Positions 1 to 8,405 are shown, counted from the first letter of the stretch. The stretch: DNA of 13,898 nucleotides from Planctomycetota bacterium (GCA_024278415.1 JAJRTI010000773.1:1-13898), one strand, 5' to 3'. Numbers and translations: made by a program. Notes: generated from the letters alone by a model not told the origin.

Positions 1-75
1 CGCCACAAGGAGCGGCTGAAGTGTTGCGCCTTGGCGGCGGTCGCCGCATAATGTTGGCGGCGCTGGCGGGCCGGG

Positions 76-134
76 TCTGGCGGATTGGCCAGGTCAGGCG
101 AATCAGACAGATCGGACGGATCAGACGGATCGGA
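76..134 (+). repeat. 9-bp tandem repeat array, copy 1 (upstream of the four-helix gene)
   Basis: About six and a half 9-bp units can be laid end to end: TCTGGCGGA, TTGGCCAGG, TCAGGCGAA, TCAGACAGA, TCGGACGGA, TCAGACGGA, TCGGA. The first two are degenerate and the last four are close to a TCNGACGGA consensus. The array ends 6 bases before the ribosome binding site of the next gene. Copy 2 shares 19 identical bases with it (97-115 against 506-524). Copy 3 has the opposite orientation and contains an exact 14-nt complement of 118-131 at 780-793. Confidence 0.85.
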
Positions 135-140
135 ACTGGA

Positions 141-146
141 AAGGAG
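141..146 (+). promoter_or_regulatory. Ribosome binding site deciding the start at 156
   Basis: AAGGAG lies 9 nt before the ATG at 156. It supports that start over upstream in-frame candidates at 21 and 51, whose extra 45 codons would only translate repeat copy 1 into an Arg/Ile/Gly-rich string. Confidence 0.75.
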
Positions 147-155
147 ATCCTCTCC

Positions 156-920
156 ATGGCTAGGCTTCGGCCCAGCGGAGGCTATCGCAACACGTGCAGC
201 TTCCAGACCGCGACGATCATCTACGATGCGACGTACTGGTTCTGTGAGAAGTACCTTGATCCCCGGTCCCGCACGGTGGACCAGATGGTGCAGGCCGCGC
301 GTTCGGGCCGGCAGAACATCGCGGAGGGGAGCCGCGCCGCGGCCACTTCCTCGCAGACGGAGTTGCGTCTGCTCAACGTGGCCCGCGCCAGCCTGGAGGA
401 GCTGCTGCTGGACTACGAGGACTTCTTGCGCCATCGGCGCCTGAGACAGTGGGCGGCGGAAGCCCCCGAGGCGCTCGCGGTGACGCGCGTGCCGCAGGAG
501 GTTAGGGCGAATCAGACAGATCGGGCGGATCTGACGGATTTGACGGATCAAGAACGCTGGGCGCTCTACGCACCGTGGCTGGAGCACGATGACCCGGCGG
601 TGCGGGCCAATGCGCTCATCTGCCTGATCAACCAGGCCAATTACCTGCTGGACCAGCAGATCGCCGCGCTCGAGAGGCAGTTTGTTGAAGGGGGCGGGTA
701 CAGCGAACAACTCGCCGCGGCCCGCCTAACCGAGCGCAACCGAAGGAGGACGGATCAGTCTGATCGGTCTGATCCGACTGATCCGTCTGATCCGATCCCT
801 CTCTGCCCCCTCTGCGGCAAAGCTATGGTGCTGCGCACCGCTAAGACCGGGCGGAACGCGGGCAAGCAGTTCTGGGGCTGCTCCGCTTACCCCGAATGCC
901 GCGGGGTTGTGAACCTGTGA
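156..920 (+). CDS. Four helix bundle suffix-type protein with C-terminal topoisomerase-like zinc ribbon
   Basis: A 254-residue protein. Residues about 17-95 match the four-helix-bundle family (TIGR02436, once called S23-like): the conserved NIAEGS (54-59) is followed by a Leu/Ala-rich helix with NVARASLEELL. A fourth helix lies at about 141-176. The C-terminal 50 residues form a zinc ribbon like those ending topoisomerase I, with C207-x2-C210 and C232-x5-C238, including FWGCSAYPEC. This matches the 'four helix bundle suffix' architecture as I remember it. Two low-complexity acidic linkers (about 119-132 and 189-204, S/T-D-x tripeptides) are encoded by 9-bp repeat arrays. The protein is probably cytoplasmic; nucleic-acid binding is inferred from the zinc ribbon only. 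A DprA-like gene follows at once. Function is unknown. Confidence 0.85.
   Translation: MARLRPSGGYRNTCSFQTATIIYDATYWFCEKYLDPRSRTVDQMVQAARSGRQNIAEGSRAAATSSQTELRLLNVARASLEELLLDYEDFLRHRRLRQWAAEAPEALAVTRVPQEVRANQTDRADLTDLTDQERWALYAPWLEHDDPAVRANALICLINQANYLLDQQIAALERQFVEGGGYSEQLAAARLTERNRRRTDQSDRSDPTDPSDPIPLCPLCGKAMVLRTAKTGRNAGKQFWGCSAYPECRGVVNL
503..547 (+). repeat. 9-bp tandem repeat array, copy 2 (inside the four-helix gene)
   Basis: Four 9-bp units, TCAGACAGA, TCGGGCGGA, TCTGACGGA and TTTGACGGA (512-547), follow a flank shared with copy 1. Orientation is the same as copy 1. The array is in frame and encodes the linker NQTDRADLTDLTD between the third and fourth predicted helices. Confidence 0.9.
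753..797 (-). repeat. 9-bp tandem repeat array, copy 3, inverted (inside the four-helix gene)
   Basis: Five 9-bp units, GATCAGTCT, GATCGGTCT, GATCCGACT, GATCCGTCT and GATCCGATC, are reverse complements of the copy 1/2 unit. Read on the plus strand they stay in frame and encode QSDRSDPTDPSDPIP, the linker just before the zinc ribbon. Confidence 0.9.
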
Positions 921-975
921 ACCGGTGAGAGACTACCCGGCCATGGCAAGCGCAACTCCTGAGACGAGAGGGCCA

Positions 976-1620
976 ATGGAACCACAGTGGGTCAAGCAGA
1001 GCGACGACCGCTACCCGAGCGGACTGCGAGCTTGCCTTGGCGCCGCGGCGCCCGACGCGATCGCCGCGATCGGCAACCTGGACATGCTGCGCCGGCCACT
1101 GCTGGGGCTGATCTGCTCGGTCCAGTGCCCAGGGAGCCTCGTGTTGAAGGCGTATGATGCTGCCCGGGAGCTGCGAGACGCGGGCGTGGCTGTGGCGGGC
1201 TGCTTCCACTCGCCCATGGAGAAGGAATGCCTGGCCCTGTTGCTGCGGGGGGCTCAGCCCGTCACGATCTGCCCAGCCAAGAGCATCGAGCGCATGCGCA
1301 TCCCGCGTGCATGGCGTCAACCGCTGGAGGAAGGCCGCCTTCTGGTGGTGTCGCCTTTCCCCAAGACTATGCGCCGGACGACGAAGAAGAGGGCGGTGGC
1401 TCGCAACCGCTTCCTGGCCGCGCTCGCCAGCCACGTCCTCATCGTGCACGCCTCCCCTAACGGCAAGACGGAGCAGTTGTGCAGAGAGGCCGTGTCCTGG
1501 GGCAAGCCCGTGTACACCCTCGCCGACGACGCCAACGCCCACCTCGCCGCCCTTGGCGCAAGGCCTGGCGCCGTCGACCAGATCGTCGAATGGTATAGCG
1601 AAGTGTCGGAGGAGCGCTGA
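976..1620 (+). CDS. DprA/Smf-like DNA-processing protein (SLOG Rossmann domain only)
   Basis: A 214-residue protein similar to the Rossmann (SLOG) core of DprA, which in canonical form binds ssDNA and loads RecA during transformation. Family landmarks from the N-terminus are DDRYPSGL, an IGN..ML stretch, the PGS loop, ARELRDAGVAVAGCFHSPMEKE, GRLLVVSPFP, ARNRFLAALASHVLIVHAS and a strand GKPVYTL. The canonical G-x-GID-x2-AH signature is replaced by AGCFHSPMEKE, and no C-terminal winged helix is present. It is therefore a divergent, core-only member. The ATG at 976 is chosen because a GAGAGG stands just before it and the conserved region begins soon after; ATG 943 or GTG 925 (4 nt after the previous stop) are possible. 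It is likely co-transcribed with the four-helix gene. Its role in DNA uptake is an inference from family. Confidence 0.8.
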   Translation: MEPQWVKQSDDRYPSGLRACLGAAAPDAIAAIGNLDMLRRPLLGLICSVQCPGSLVLKAYDAARELRDAGVAVAGCFHSPMEKECLALLLRGAQPVTICPAKSIERMRIPRAWRQPLEEGRLLVVSPFPKTMRRTTKKRAVARNRFLAALASHVLIVHASPNGKTEQLCREAVSWGKPVYTLADDANAHLAALGARPGAVDQIVEWYSEVSEER

Positions 1621-1633
1621 CGGGCTGGGGGCG

Positions 1634-4018
1634 TCAGCGCGTCTTGGCGAGCCGTTCGAGCAGGCGGCGCCGGACACTCGCAAACTCGTGTACGTCGCGA
1701 GTGAAGGTCGTCAGAGTCGGGATCAGTTCGTCGCAGAGTGCGCGGCCGGACGCGCCACCGTCCCCGGCGCGCTTGGCGAGCAGCGTCAGCAGTTCGTGAT
1801 CCTCGATCCCGTCGCGCACGTTCTCGAAGCGGATGGTGGTGATCGGGCCGTCCGGTCCGCCGCAGAACAGGCTCCCGTCTCCGTTGGCGGTCTTGTAAGA
1901 CGCGGCGATCCAGTTGGTCTTGTTGTGGCCGTCGACGCGCAGGGGCTCGCGCTGGAGCGGCCAGCGCGTCATGGTGTAGTAGAGGAAGCCGGGGACCTTG
2001 TTCTGGAACGTCATCCACCACAACAGCCGCGGCTCCAGCGCGGTGTACTCGACGAACCAGTTGGCGTAGGGGTGGCGCGGGCCGATGCAGATGTACCACC
2101 ACACCTCCTTGCCGCGTTGGCGCGCGGCCTCGGCCTTGGCCAAGTCGTAGCGCGCGGTCAGCGGCACCCAAATGTCCACCACGTCGTCGAGCCCGGAGTC
2201 GATGCCGAAGCTGTGGTCGCGGCCGGTGGTGACCGTCGGGATCTCGGGGTAGCGCTTCTTGAGGAACCCGAACGCACGGCGCATGGCCGGGTACTGGTCT
2301 GGACTGACCTCGTCGAAGCCGTAGATGTAAGCCAAGCGCGCGAGCCCGCGCTTGCGCAGCTCCGCCACGTAAGGGTCGAGCACTTTCGCAATGCGCGCGA
2401 GGTGGGCCGCGTCGTAGGGGTGCTTCTTGTCGCTCTTGGGGATGTACATGAGGTTGAACGCGTTGAGTTGCCCGCGCTTGGCGAAGTACTCCACGTCCTC
2501 GATCGGCGGCGGCGACGAGCGGTAGATGCTGTCCGGGTTGATGCGGTGGTCCGCGATGAACTCCTGGTACTTGCGCCACATCTCTGCGGTGAGCGTGCCG
2601 CCGTAGATCTGTTTGATCATGTTGTTGTACGTCGAGAACGTCGTGCGCACGGTCGTGGTGCGCGGCAGCGTCACGTCGTACACGCGCACGGTCATGGGCA
2701 GGAAGCCCGCGTGCTTGCCGTCGCGCCAAATGCTGAGCCGGCCGCCGTACACGCCGGGCGGCGTGTTGGGCTCGGACTTGAGCGAGATCCAGATCGGCAT
2801 GGCCTCGCCGGGCTCCACGGACATCTCCTTGGCCGGCGCGAGCGGGTCCGGCCACCAGCCCACGCGACTGACCTTGTAGATCTTCGGGTCTTTCGTCTCG
2901 ACGTAGCCCACTTGCCACACCGCGCAGCGCGCCATGGGGAACGCCGCGCCGGACGACGCGTGGCGAAGGTCTTGGATCTCGAAGCGGAGCTTCGCCGGCT
3001 TCGAGCGCGTCACGAACACCACCTGCGCACCCTCGAACTCGTTGCGCGCCATGTCGACGTGGATCGCCGGCAGGCCGGGCTTCTTGGCCGCGATGTCGTC
3101 CCATCGGATCAGCGCGTCATCACGCTCCGGAGCGGCGTCAAGCATGACCTTGCGCGTGGTGGGCTCGTACCAACACACGATTGGCGGCTGCTCATGGGCC
3201 GGGGCGATGGTGAACTCGCCGAGCTTCCGTTCGATGGTCTTGCCTGAGACCGGGTCCTCCACCTTGAGCGAGACGGTGTATGGCCCCGGCGCGGCCGGCT
3301 GGCCGGCGATCTTGCCATCCCACTGCCAGCTCACGGCGGCGTCGGTGCGCGCGGCCACAGCGATGACGCGGCCCGCCGCGTTGGCGACCCGCACTTGGCA
3401 CGACGCGGGCCGGCTAAGTTGGCAGAGAACCCGCACTCGGCCTTGCTTGAACACGTCGGGCGTGAGCCGCGCGGCTTGCACTTGGATCGGCCGAGCCTCC
3501 AAGCGGATATTGTCGACGTAGTACACGAAATCGACGGCCGGCTGCGTCATGTAGAGGTCGAAATGCACCACGCTCTTGGAGTCGATGCCGAGTCGGGCGA
3601 TGGGCACCTCGCATGTGTGTGGCACGCGCGGCGGCACGCTGAACGCGGTGGACCACCGGCCCTTCTTGCTGTCGTCGAGCCGAAGCTTCAGCGTGGCCGT
3701 TCGGTCGGTGTCGTTGAACACGTCGAACTTGAGCACATCGTATCGGCTCCAGTCCTTCACGTCGAAGCCGGCCTTGCCAAAATCGAGGATCGTCGCCGGC
3801 CATAAGCCCATGCCCTCCTTCCACTGCGGGTAGACGAGCTTGGCGGCGCGCTTGCCTTGGGTCGCGTGCTCGCCCGCGAGGTCGCCCCTTGTGCCGCGGA
3901 GCGCCCATGGCGCCAGCGCGGCGTCGGTCTCGAAGCTCTCGATCACCTTGACAGCGACCGGCTCTTGGGGGGTAGCAGACAGCGCCACGGATAGGAACAA
4001 GATCGACAGAATGTTCAT
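1634..4018 (-). CDS. Secreted DUF4091 / GH123-like glycosidase candidate
   Basis: A 794-residue protein. A short signal peptide (residues about 1-18, core ILSILFLSVALSA) predicts export. Then come a galactose-binding-like beta-sandwich (about 20-165, ending YYVDNIRLE), an FlgD/Ig-like domain (about 170-270, with PGPYTVSLKVED), a second sandwich with ARNEFEGAQVVF, and a C-terminal TIM-barrel-type DUF4091 region (about 430-740). IYGFDEVSPDQY carries adjacent D569-E570, resembling the Asp-Glu pair that catalyses substrate-assisted hydrolysis in GH123. WWYICIGPRHPYANW and GFLYYTMTRWP are also typical. The substrate cannot be read; a polysaccharide or amino-sugar glycan is plausible. The ATG at 4018 is chosen because GGAGA lies 7 nt upstream and the signal peptide starts there; an in-frame extension to 4237 would have no signal peptide. 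The gene converges with dprA with 13 nt between stops. Confidence 0.85.
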   Translation of the reverse strand: MNILSILFLSVALSATPQEPVAVKVIESFETDAALAPWALRGTRGDLAGEHATQGKRAAKLVYPQWKEGMGLWPATILDFGKAGFDVKDWSRYDVLKFDVFNDTDRTATLKLRLDDSKKGRWSTAFSVPPRVPHTCEVPIARLGIDSKSVVHFDLYMTQPAVDFVYYVDNIRLEARPIQVQAARLTPDVFKQGRVRVLCQLSRPASCQVRVANAAGRVIAVAARTDAAVSWQWDGKIAGQPAAPGPYTVSLKVEDPVSGKTIERKLGEFTIAPAHEQPPIVCWYEPTTRKVMLDAAPERDDALIRWDDIAAKKPGLPAIHVDMARNEFEGAQVVFVTRSKPAKLRFEIQDLRHASSGAAFPMARCAVWQVGYVETKDPKIYKVSRVGWWPDPLAPAKEMSVEPGEAMPIWISLKSEPNTPPGVYGGRLSIWRDGKHAGFLPMTVRVYDVTLPRTTTVRTTFSTYNNMIKQIYGGTLTAEMWRKYQEFIADHRINPDSIYRSSPPPIEDVEYFAKRGQLNAFNLMYIPKSDKKHPYDAAHLARIAKVLDPYVAELRKRGLARLAYIYGFDEVSPDQYPAMRRAFGFLKKRYPEIPTVTTGRDHSFGIDSGLDDVVDIWVPLTARYDLAKAEAARQRGKEVWWYICIGPRHPYANWFVEYTALEPRLLWWMTFQNKVPGFLYYTMTRWPLQREPLRVDGHNKTNWIAASYKTANGDGSLFCGGPDGPITTIRFENVRDGIEDHELLTLLAKRAGDGGASGRALCDELIPTLTTFTRDVHEFASVRRRLLERLAKTR

Positions 4019-4130
4019 GCATTGTCTCCATGCTCTGAACTGGCAAGGGAATGGCGGACATAGGCTCACGTCTGGACTCCAGTGCAGGCGGGGATTGGGT
4101 TGCGGAATAGCCGTCTTCCCATGACTTTCC

Positions 4131-4162
4131 CCCCCCCAATGGCGCCCTGACTCTTGGGGGGG
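4131..4162. repeat. C-tract/G-tract hairpin between the DUF4091 gene and rpoB
   Basis: CCCCCCCAA (4131-4139) pairs perfectly with TTGGGGGGG (4154-4162) around a 14-nt loop. The C run extends to nine from 4129. No T tract follows on either strand, so it is not a clear terminator. It lies 113 bp upstream of the DUF4091 start and could sit in that gene's leader. Confidence 0.7.
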
Positions 4163-4246
4163 CAATATGGCTGGGCGACTTGGGACAAGCGGGATGTGAA
4201 AGAGGTGATCCTGCCGTGAGAGTTGGGGCGTCAACACCCGCGCTCT

Positions 4247-4308
4247 TGCTCACGTCCGTGAGCCCCCTGACGGCCATGCGCCCCGGCGGCGGCTCACTGA
4301 CGTGAGCA
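4247..4308. repeat. Nested palindromic inverted repeat upstream of the rpoB promoter
   Basis: Two 21-nt arms (4247-4267 and 4288-4308) are reverse complements at 19 of 21 positions. Each arm is itself a hairpin: GCTCACG-TC-CGTGAGC at 4248-4263 and GCTCAC-TGAC-GTGAGC at 4292-4307. A competing pairing, ATGCGCCCC (4276-4284) with GGGGCGCAT (4314-4322), encloses the second hairpin. The block ends 25 bp before the rpoB -35 box and also lies upstream of the divergent DUF4091 gene. It could be an operator, a REP-like element or a bidirectional terminator; nothing decides among these. Confidence 0.75.
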
Positions 4309-4347
4309 CAGGCGGGGCGCATGGGGAAATGCCCTGCCATTTTTCAC

Positions 4348-4376
4348 TTGACACCCTGGGGTAGGGGAGGTATTAT
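4348..4376 (+). promoter_or_regulatory. Sigma70-type promoter of rpoB
   Basis: TTGACA (4348-4353), a 17-bp spacer and TATTAT (4371-4376) form a near-perfect housekeeping promoter, followed by an AT-rich start region. Transcription would begin near 4383, leaving about 340 nt of leader before rpoB. Confidence 0.85.
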
Positions 4377-4382
4377 TGTAAA

Positions 4383-4723
4383 TTCGCTTCAAGTGGTCAA
4401 ATGCGATAAACGTCGTCTGTCATACACTTGCCCAGTCGCACGGGCCTTGGCCTTTCCTCCCCGTCTACGCGCCAGGCGCAGATGTCCGGCTCCTACAGGA
4501 CGGAGAGTCCGCGCCCTGACCCCGCGGCAACGGGGAACGTGCTGGCCCAAGGAGTGTGTGCAGAGCATCGTGAGATGCCGTCACCTGGTCGGTACGCCGG
4601 CCGCGAGCAAGGCCTGTGGCCCTGGCCGCCTTGGGCGTCAATAGGCGAAACAGAAGCGGCAAAACCGCGCGCTGCGCAAGAGTGGCGACTCGGCGATCTG
4701 TGAGACACTGGAGGACTAACCGA
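4383..4723 (+). other. Long untranslated leader of rpoB
   Basis: No convincing gene lies in these 341 bases. Small hairpins are visible: CTCC/GGAG (4490-4505), CCCCG-CGGCAA-CGGGG (4520-4535), CAAGGC/GCCTTG (4608-4633) and GCGG-CAAAA-CCGC (4656-4668). No T tract follows them. The stretch stands where rplL would normally precede rpoB. It may hold an attenuator or a ribosomal-protein-like feedback site, but I recognise no known leader or riboswitch class. Confidence 0.5.
4710..4714 (+). promoter_or_regulatory. Ribosome binding site of rpoB
   Basis: GGAGG lies 9 nt before the ATG at 4724. It fixes the start there and rules out a 36-residue extension beginning at 4616. Confidence 0.8.
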
Positions 4724-7700
4724 ATGGACCAGCGGAACTACGGCAAGGTCGTGGACGCGCTCGACGTGCCCGACTTGACTCATATCCAGACCTCGTCGTA
4801 TGAGGAGTTCTTGCAGCACAGCGCATCGCCGTCCCGGCGAAAGAACCAGGGGCTGGAGAGCATCCTGCACGAGACGTTCCCCATCGAGAGCTACGACGGG
4901 TCGTGCACGCTGCACTATATCCGCTACACGCTGGGCCGTCCACGCTACACGCCCGACGAGTGCCGCAAGCTCCGCCTCACTTACGCGGCGCCGTTCCGCG
5001 TGCTGTTGCGGCTGGACAAGGAGGAGCCGATCCAGGAGGAAGTGTACCTGGGCGAGATCCCGCTCATGATCGGCGGCGGGGAGTTCATCATCAACGGCGC
5101 TGAGCGCGTCATCGTCACCCAGCTCCACCGTTCGCCTGGCGTGGACTTCCTCGAGGAGGGCCGCACCGCGGACCGCCGCCTCCACTCGTGCCGCATCATC
5201 CCTGAGCGGGGCTCCTGGATCGAGTTGACGATCACGAAGAAGGACATCCTGATGGTGCGTGTGGACCAGAGCGGCCAATTCCCGGCCACCTGTCTGCTGC
5301 GCGCCATGTCGCCCGACTATTCGACCAACGCCGACATCATCCAGGCCTTTTACGAGACGGAGACGATTGCCGTGCCCGACGCGCGGTCGGCGAGCCGGCT
5401 CAAGGGCCGCCGCGCGGTGGGCGAGATCAAGAACGAAGAGGGCGAGGTCATCATCCCGGCCGGCGGCGAGTTCCCAGAAGCTGTCGCCAAGATGATCGCC
5501 TCCTCGCCGCTCAACGAGATCGAGGTCATCAAGGACGTGGAGGATCCGCTGATCCTCAACACGGTCCAAGAGGATCCCACCATGTCGCACGAGGAGGCGC
5601 TGCTGCGCATCTACAGCCGCCTCCGCCCCGGCAACCCGCCGCACTTGGAGAAGGCCAAGCAACTCTTCTACGAGCGCTTCTTCGACCCCAACCGCTACCG
5701 CTTGGGCAGGGTGGGCCGCTTCCGCATCAACCGCAAGTTCGGCCTCGAAACCCCTGAGGATCAGCAGACGCTGACCATCGAGGACTTCGTCAACTGCGTG
5801 AAGTACCTGCTCAAGCTGCGAAGCAACGAAGGCGAAATCGACGACATTGACCACCTGGGCAACCGCCGCGTTCGCACGATCAACGAACTGGCCGGCGAGG
5901 AGTTCCGGAAGGGCTTCCTGCGCCTCAAGCGCACGGTGCAAGAGCGCATGAGCATGCAGGAGCCGCAGGAACTCGCGCCCAAGACGCTCATCAACGCCAA
6001 GACCGTCTCGGCCGCGATTGAGTACTTTTTCGGCCGGGGCGAATTGTCGCAAGTCGTCGAACAGACGAACCCCCTCGACCAACTCACGCACGAGCGCAAG
6101 CTCAGCGCGCTGGGCCCCGGCGGCTTGAACCGCAAGCGCGCCGGCTTCGAAGTGCGCGACGTGCACATCAGCCACTATGGCCGCATCTGCCCCATCGAGA
6201 CGCCCGAAGGCACCAACATCGGCCTCATCACGTCGCTGAGCATCTACGCGGCGGTCGACGAGTACGGCTACCTCACGACGCCGTACCAGACGATCGAGAA
6301 AGGCAAGCCGCAGCAAGAGGTGGCCTACCTGCGCGCGGAAGAAGAACAGCACAAGACCATCGCGCCGGCGGATGCGAGCTTGGGCCGCACCGGCAAGCTC
6401 GCGGGGGAGCACGTGCTCGCCCGCACCGATGGCGAGTTCGAGGATGCCACGGCCGAAGCCATTAGCTACATGGACGTGTCGCCCAAGCAGATCGTGGGCG
6501 TGTCCGCGAGCCTGATCCCCTTCCTCGAACACGACGACGCGAACCGCGCGCTCATGGGCTCGAACATGCAGCGCCAAGCCGTGCCGCTCATCAAGACGGA
6601 GCCGCCGCTCGTGGCCACCGGCATGGAGAAGGCCGTGGCGGCGAACTCGGGCATGGTCGTGCGCGCCAAGAAAGCGGGCGTGGTGACCTACGTGAGCGCG
6701 GACCGCATCATGATCGATGACGACGAGTACCGCCTCCGCAAGTTCCACGGCCTCAACGAACGCACCTGCCTGAACCAGGTGCCCATCGTGTCCAAGGGCC
6801 AGCGGGTCAAGCGCGGCGAGGTCATCGCAGACGGCGCCGCCACCCACCGGGGCGAACTCAGCCTGGGCAAGAACGTGCTCGGCGCCTTCATGACGTGGGA
6901 CGGGTACAACTTCGAGGACGCGATCCTCATCAGCGAGGCCCTGGTCAAGGGCGACAAGTTCACGTCGATCCACATCCAGGAGTTCGAGTGCGAGATTCGC
7001 GAGACCAAGCTGGGCCGTGAGGAGTTCACCCACGACATCCCCAACGTGCCCGAGAAGGCCCTGCGCAATCTCGACGCGGACGGCATCGTGCGCGTGGGCA
7101 CACGCGTCAAGCCGGACGACATCCTCGTGGGCAAAGTTTCGCCCAAGACCAAGACCGAGTTGTCGCCTGAAGAAAAGCTGCTGCACGCGATCTTCGGCCG
7201 CGCGGGCGAAGACGTGAAAAACGACTCGCTCGATGTGCCATCGGGCGTTGACGGCATCGTGATTGACACCCAGAAGATCAGCCGACGCGCGAGTCTGTCC
7301 GACCAGCAGCGCAAGGAATACCTGAAGGAGCTGAACGAGACCGAGCGGCGCTACAACACGGAGATCGCCGCCCTCTTCACCGATCTGCTGAAGGGTCTGC
7401 GCAAGGTCATCGGCGGCTCCGTGCGCGACACGATCACCGGCAACGTCATTACGGTCAAGCCCGGCATGAAGGTGCGGGAAATCGTCGAGATCGAGGAGCG
7501 CTTCGACATCGAGACGGTCGACTTCGGCGACAAGAAGTCCGTGCAAGAGAAGGGCGTGCAGGTGTTCGAAAAGTACGCGGCCGACATTGAACGCCTCAAG
7601 GACGAGCGCGACCGCGAGTTGAGCCTGCTCAAGCAAGGCGACGAGTTGCCCACGGGCGTGCTGGAGATGGTGAAGATCTACATCGCCACCAAGCGCGTGC

Positions 7701-8395
7701 TCAGCATTGGCGACAAGATGGCCGGCCGGCACGGCAACAAAGGCGTGATCGCCAAGATCCTGCCCGAAGAGGAGATGCCGTTCCTGGCTGACGGCACGCC
7801 TGTGCAGATCGTGCTCAACCCCCTCGGCGTGCCGTCCCGCATGAACGTGGGCCAGATCCTTGAGACCCACCTGGGCTGGGCCGCACAGATGCTCGGCTTC
7901 CAGGCCATCTGCCCCGTGTTCGACGGCCCCAAGGAGGCGGAAATCCGCGAGACGCTCAAGGAGGCTGGCCTTCCCGAACACGGCAAGGTCACACTCTGCG
8001 ACGGCCGCACCGGCGAGCCGTTCGAGCAAGAGGTCACCGTGGGCTACATCTACATGATGAAGCTCGACCACCTCGTGGACGACAAAATCCACGCGCGCGC
8101 GACCGGCCCCTACTCGCTGGTGACCCAGCAGCCCCTGGGCGGCAAGGCCCGGGCCGGCGGCCAGCGTTTCGGCGAGATGGAAGTGTGGGCCATCGAGGCC
8201 TATGGCGCAGCGTACCTCCTCCAAGAATTGCTCACGGTCAAGAGCGACGATATCGAAGGCCGCACGAAGATCTACGAGTCCATGGTGCGCGGCACCAACA
8301 CACTCGAGGCCGGCACGCCCGTGTCATTCGACGTGTTGACCAACGAGATCCGCGGCCTCGGCCTGAAAATGGAGCTAGAGCGACATCGGCTTTAG
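4724..8395 (+). CDS. rpoB: DNA-directed RNA polymerase beta subunit
   Basis: A 1223-residue beta subunit forming, with beta', the RNA polymerase active centre. Landmarks in order: [21 protein letters not shown], the rifamycin-pocket region 435-465, [19 protein letters not shown] (E731-D732), active-centre lysines K998 and K1006 in [35 protein letters not shown], and the C-terminal clamp [19 protein letters not shown]...LTVKSDD. It is shorter than the 1342-residue E. coli protein, partly because the E. coli lineage insert 1 is reduced; an insert-2-like segment is retained. Pocket residues differ from E. coli (V444, E446 and K459 for F514, D516 and R529). The gene stands alone: no rplL upstream and no rpoC downstream within the window. 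It has its own strong promoter. The stop is TAG. Confidence 0.98.
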   Translation: MDQRNYGKVVDALDVPDLTHIQTSSYEEFLQHSASPSRRKNQGLESILHETFPIESYDGSCTLHYIRYTLGRPRYTPDECRKLRLTYAAPFRVLLRLDKEEPIQEEVYLGEIPLMIGGGEFIINGAERVIVTQLHRSPGVDFLEEGRTADRRLHSCRIIPERGSWIELTITKKDILMVRVDQSGQFPATCLLRAMSPDYSTNADIIQAFYETETIAVPDARSASRLKGRRAVGEIKNEEGEVIIPAGGEFPEAVAKMIASSPLNEIEVIKDVEDPLILNTVQEDPTMSHEEALLRIYSRLRPGNPPHLEKAKQLFYERFFDPNRYRLGRVGRFRINRKFGLETPEDQQTLTIEDFVNCVKYLLKLRSNEGEIDDIDHLGNRRVRTINELAGEEFRKGFLRLKRTVQERMSMQEPQELAPKTLINAKTVSAAIEYFFGRGELSQVVEQTNPLDQLTHERKLSALGPGGLNRKRAGFEVRDVHISHYGRICPIETPEGTNIGLITSLSIYAAVDEYGYLTTPYQTIEKGKPQQEVAYLRAEEEQHKTIAPADASLGRTGKLAGEHVLARTDGEFEDATAEAISYMDVSPKQIVGVSASLIPFLEHDDANRALMGSNMQRQAVPLIKTEPPLVATGMEKAVAANSGMVVRAKKAGVVTYVSADRIMIDDDEYRLRKFHGLNERTCLNQVPIVSKGQRVKRGEVIADGAATHRGELSLGKNVLGAFMTWDGYNFEDAILISEALVKGDKFTSIHIQEFECEIRETKLGREEFTHDIPNVPEKALRNLDADGIVRVGTRVKPDDILVGKVSPKTKTELSPEEKLLHAIFGRAGEDVKNDSLDVPSGVDGIVIDTQKISRRASLSDQQRKEYLKELNETERRYNTEIAALFTDLLKGLRKVIGGSVRDTITGNVITVKPGMKVREIVEIEERFDIETVDFGDKKSVQEKGVQVFEKYAADIERLKDERDRELSLLKQGDELPTGVLEMVKIYIATKRVLSIGDKMAGRHGNKGVIAKILPEEEMPFLADGTPVQIVLNPLGVPSRMNVGQILETHLGWAAQMLGFQAICPVFDGPKEAEIRETLKEAGLPEHGKVTLCDGRTGEPFEQEVTVGYIYMMKLDHLVDDKIHARATGPYSLVTQQPLGGKARAGGQRFGEMEVWAIEAYGAAYLLQELLTVKSDDIEGRTKIYESMVRGTNTLEAGTPVSFDVLTNEIRGLGLKMELERHRL

Positions 8396-8405
8396 CAAGC
8401 CACCC

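Noticed and set aside
1..51. Possible C-terminal tail of an upstream gene (frame 1, ending CCALAAVAA then TAA)
   Set aside because: Only 16 codons are visible, with no recognisable motif; it cannot be told from chance.
1154..3247. A 697-codon plus-strand frame spanning dprA and the DUF4091 gene
   Set aside because: It overlaps two genes with clear family motifs and translates to low-complexity Ala/Arg/Val sequence; an antisense shadow.
4428..4703. A 91-codon frame in the rpoB leader
   Set aside because: There is no ribosome binding site and no conserved feature; the Pro/Arg/Gly-rich composition suits untranslated GC-rich leader.
4383..4723. Candidate structural RNA (RNase P, SRP RNA, tmRNA) or known riboswitch in the rpoB leader
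   Set aside because: Hairpins are present but none of the conserved cores of these RNAs could be matched by eye.
4493..8224. A 1243-codon open frame antisense to almost all of rpoB
   Set aside because: Its His/Ala/Leu/Asp/Val-rich translation is what codon bias produces opposite a GC-rich gene. No family motif is seen and the sense strand is unmistakably rpoB.
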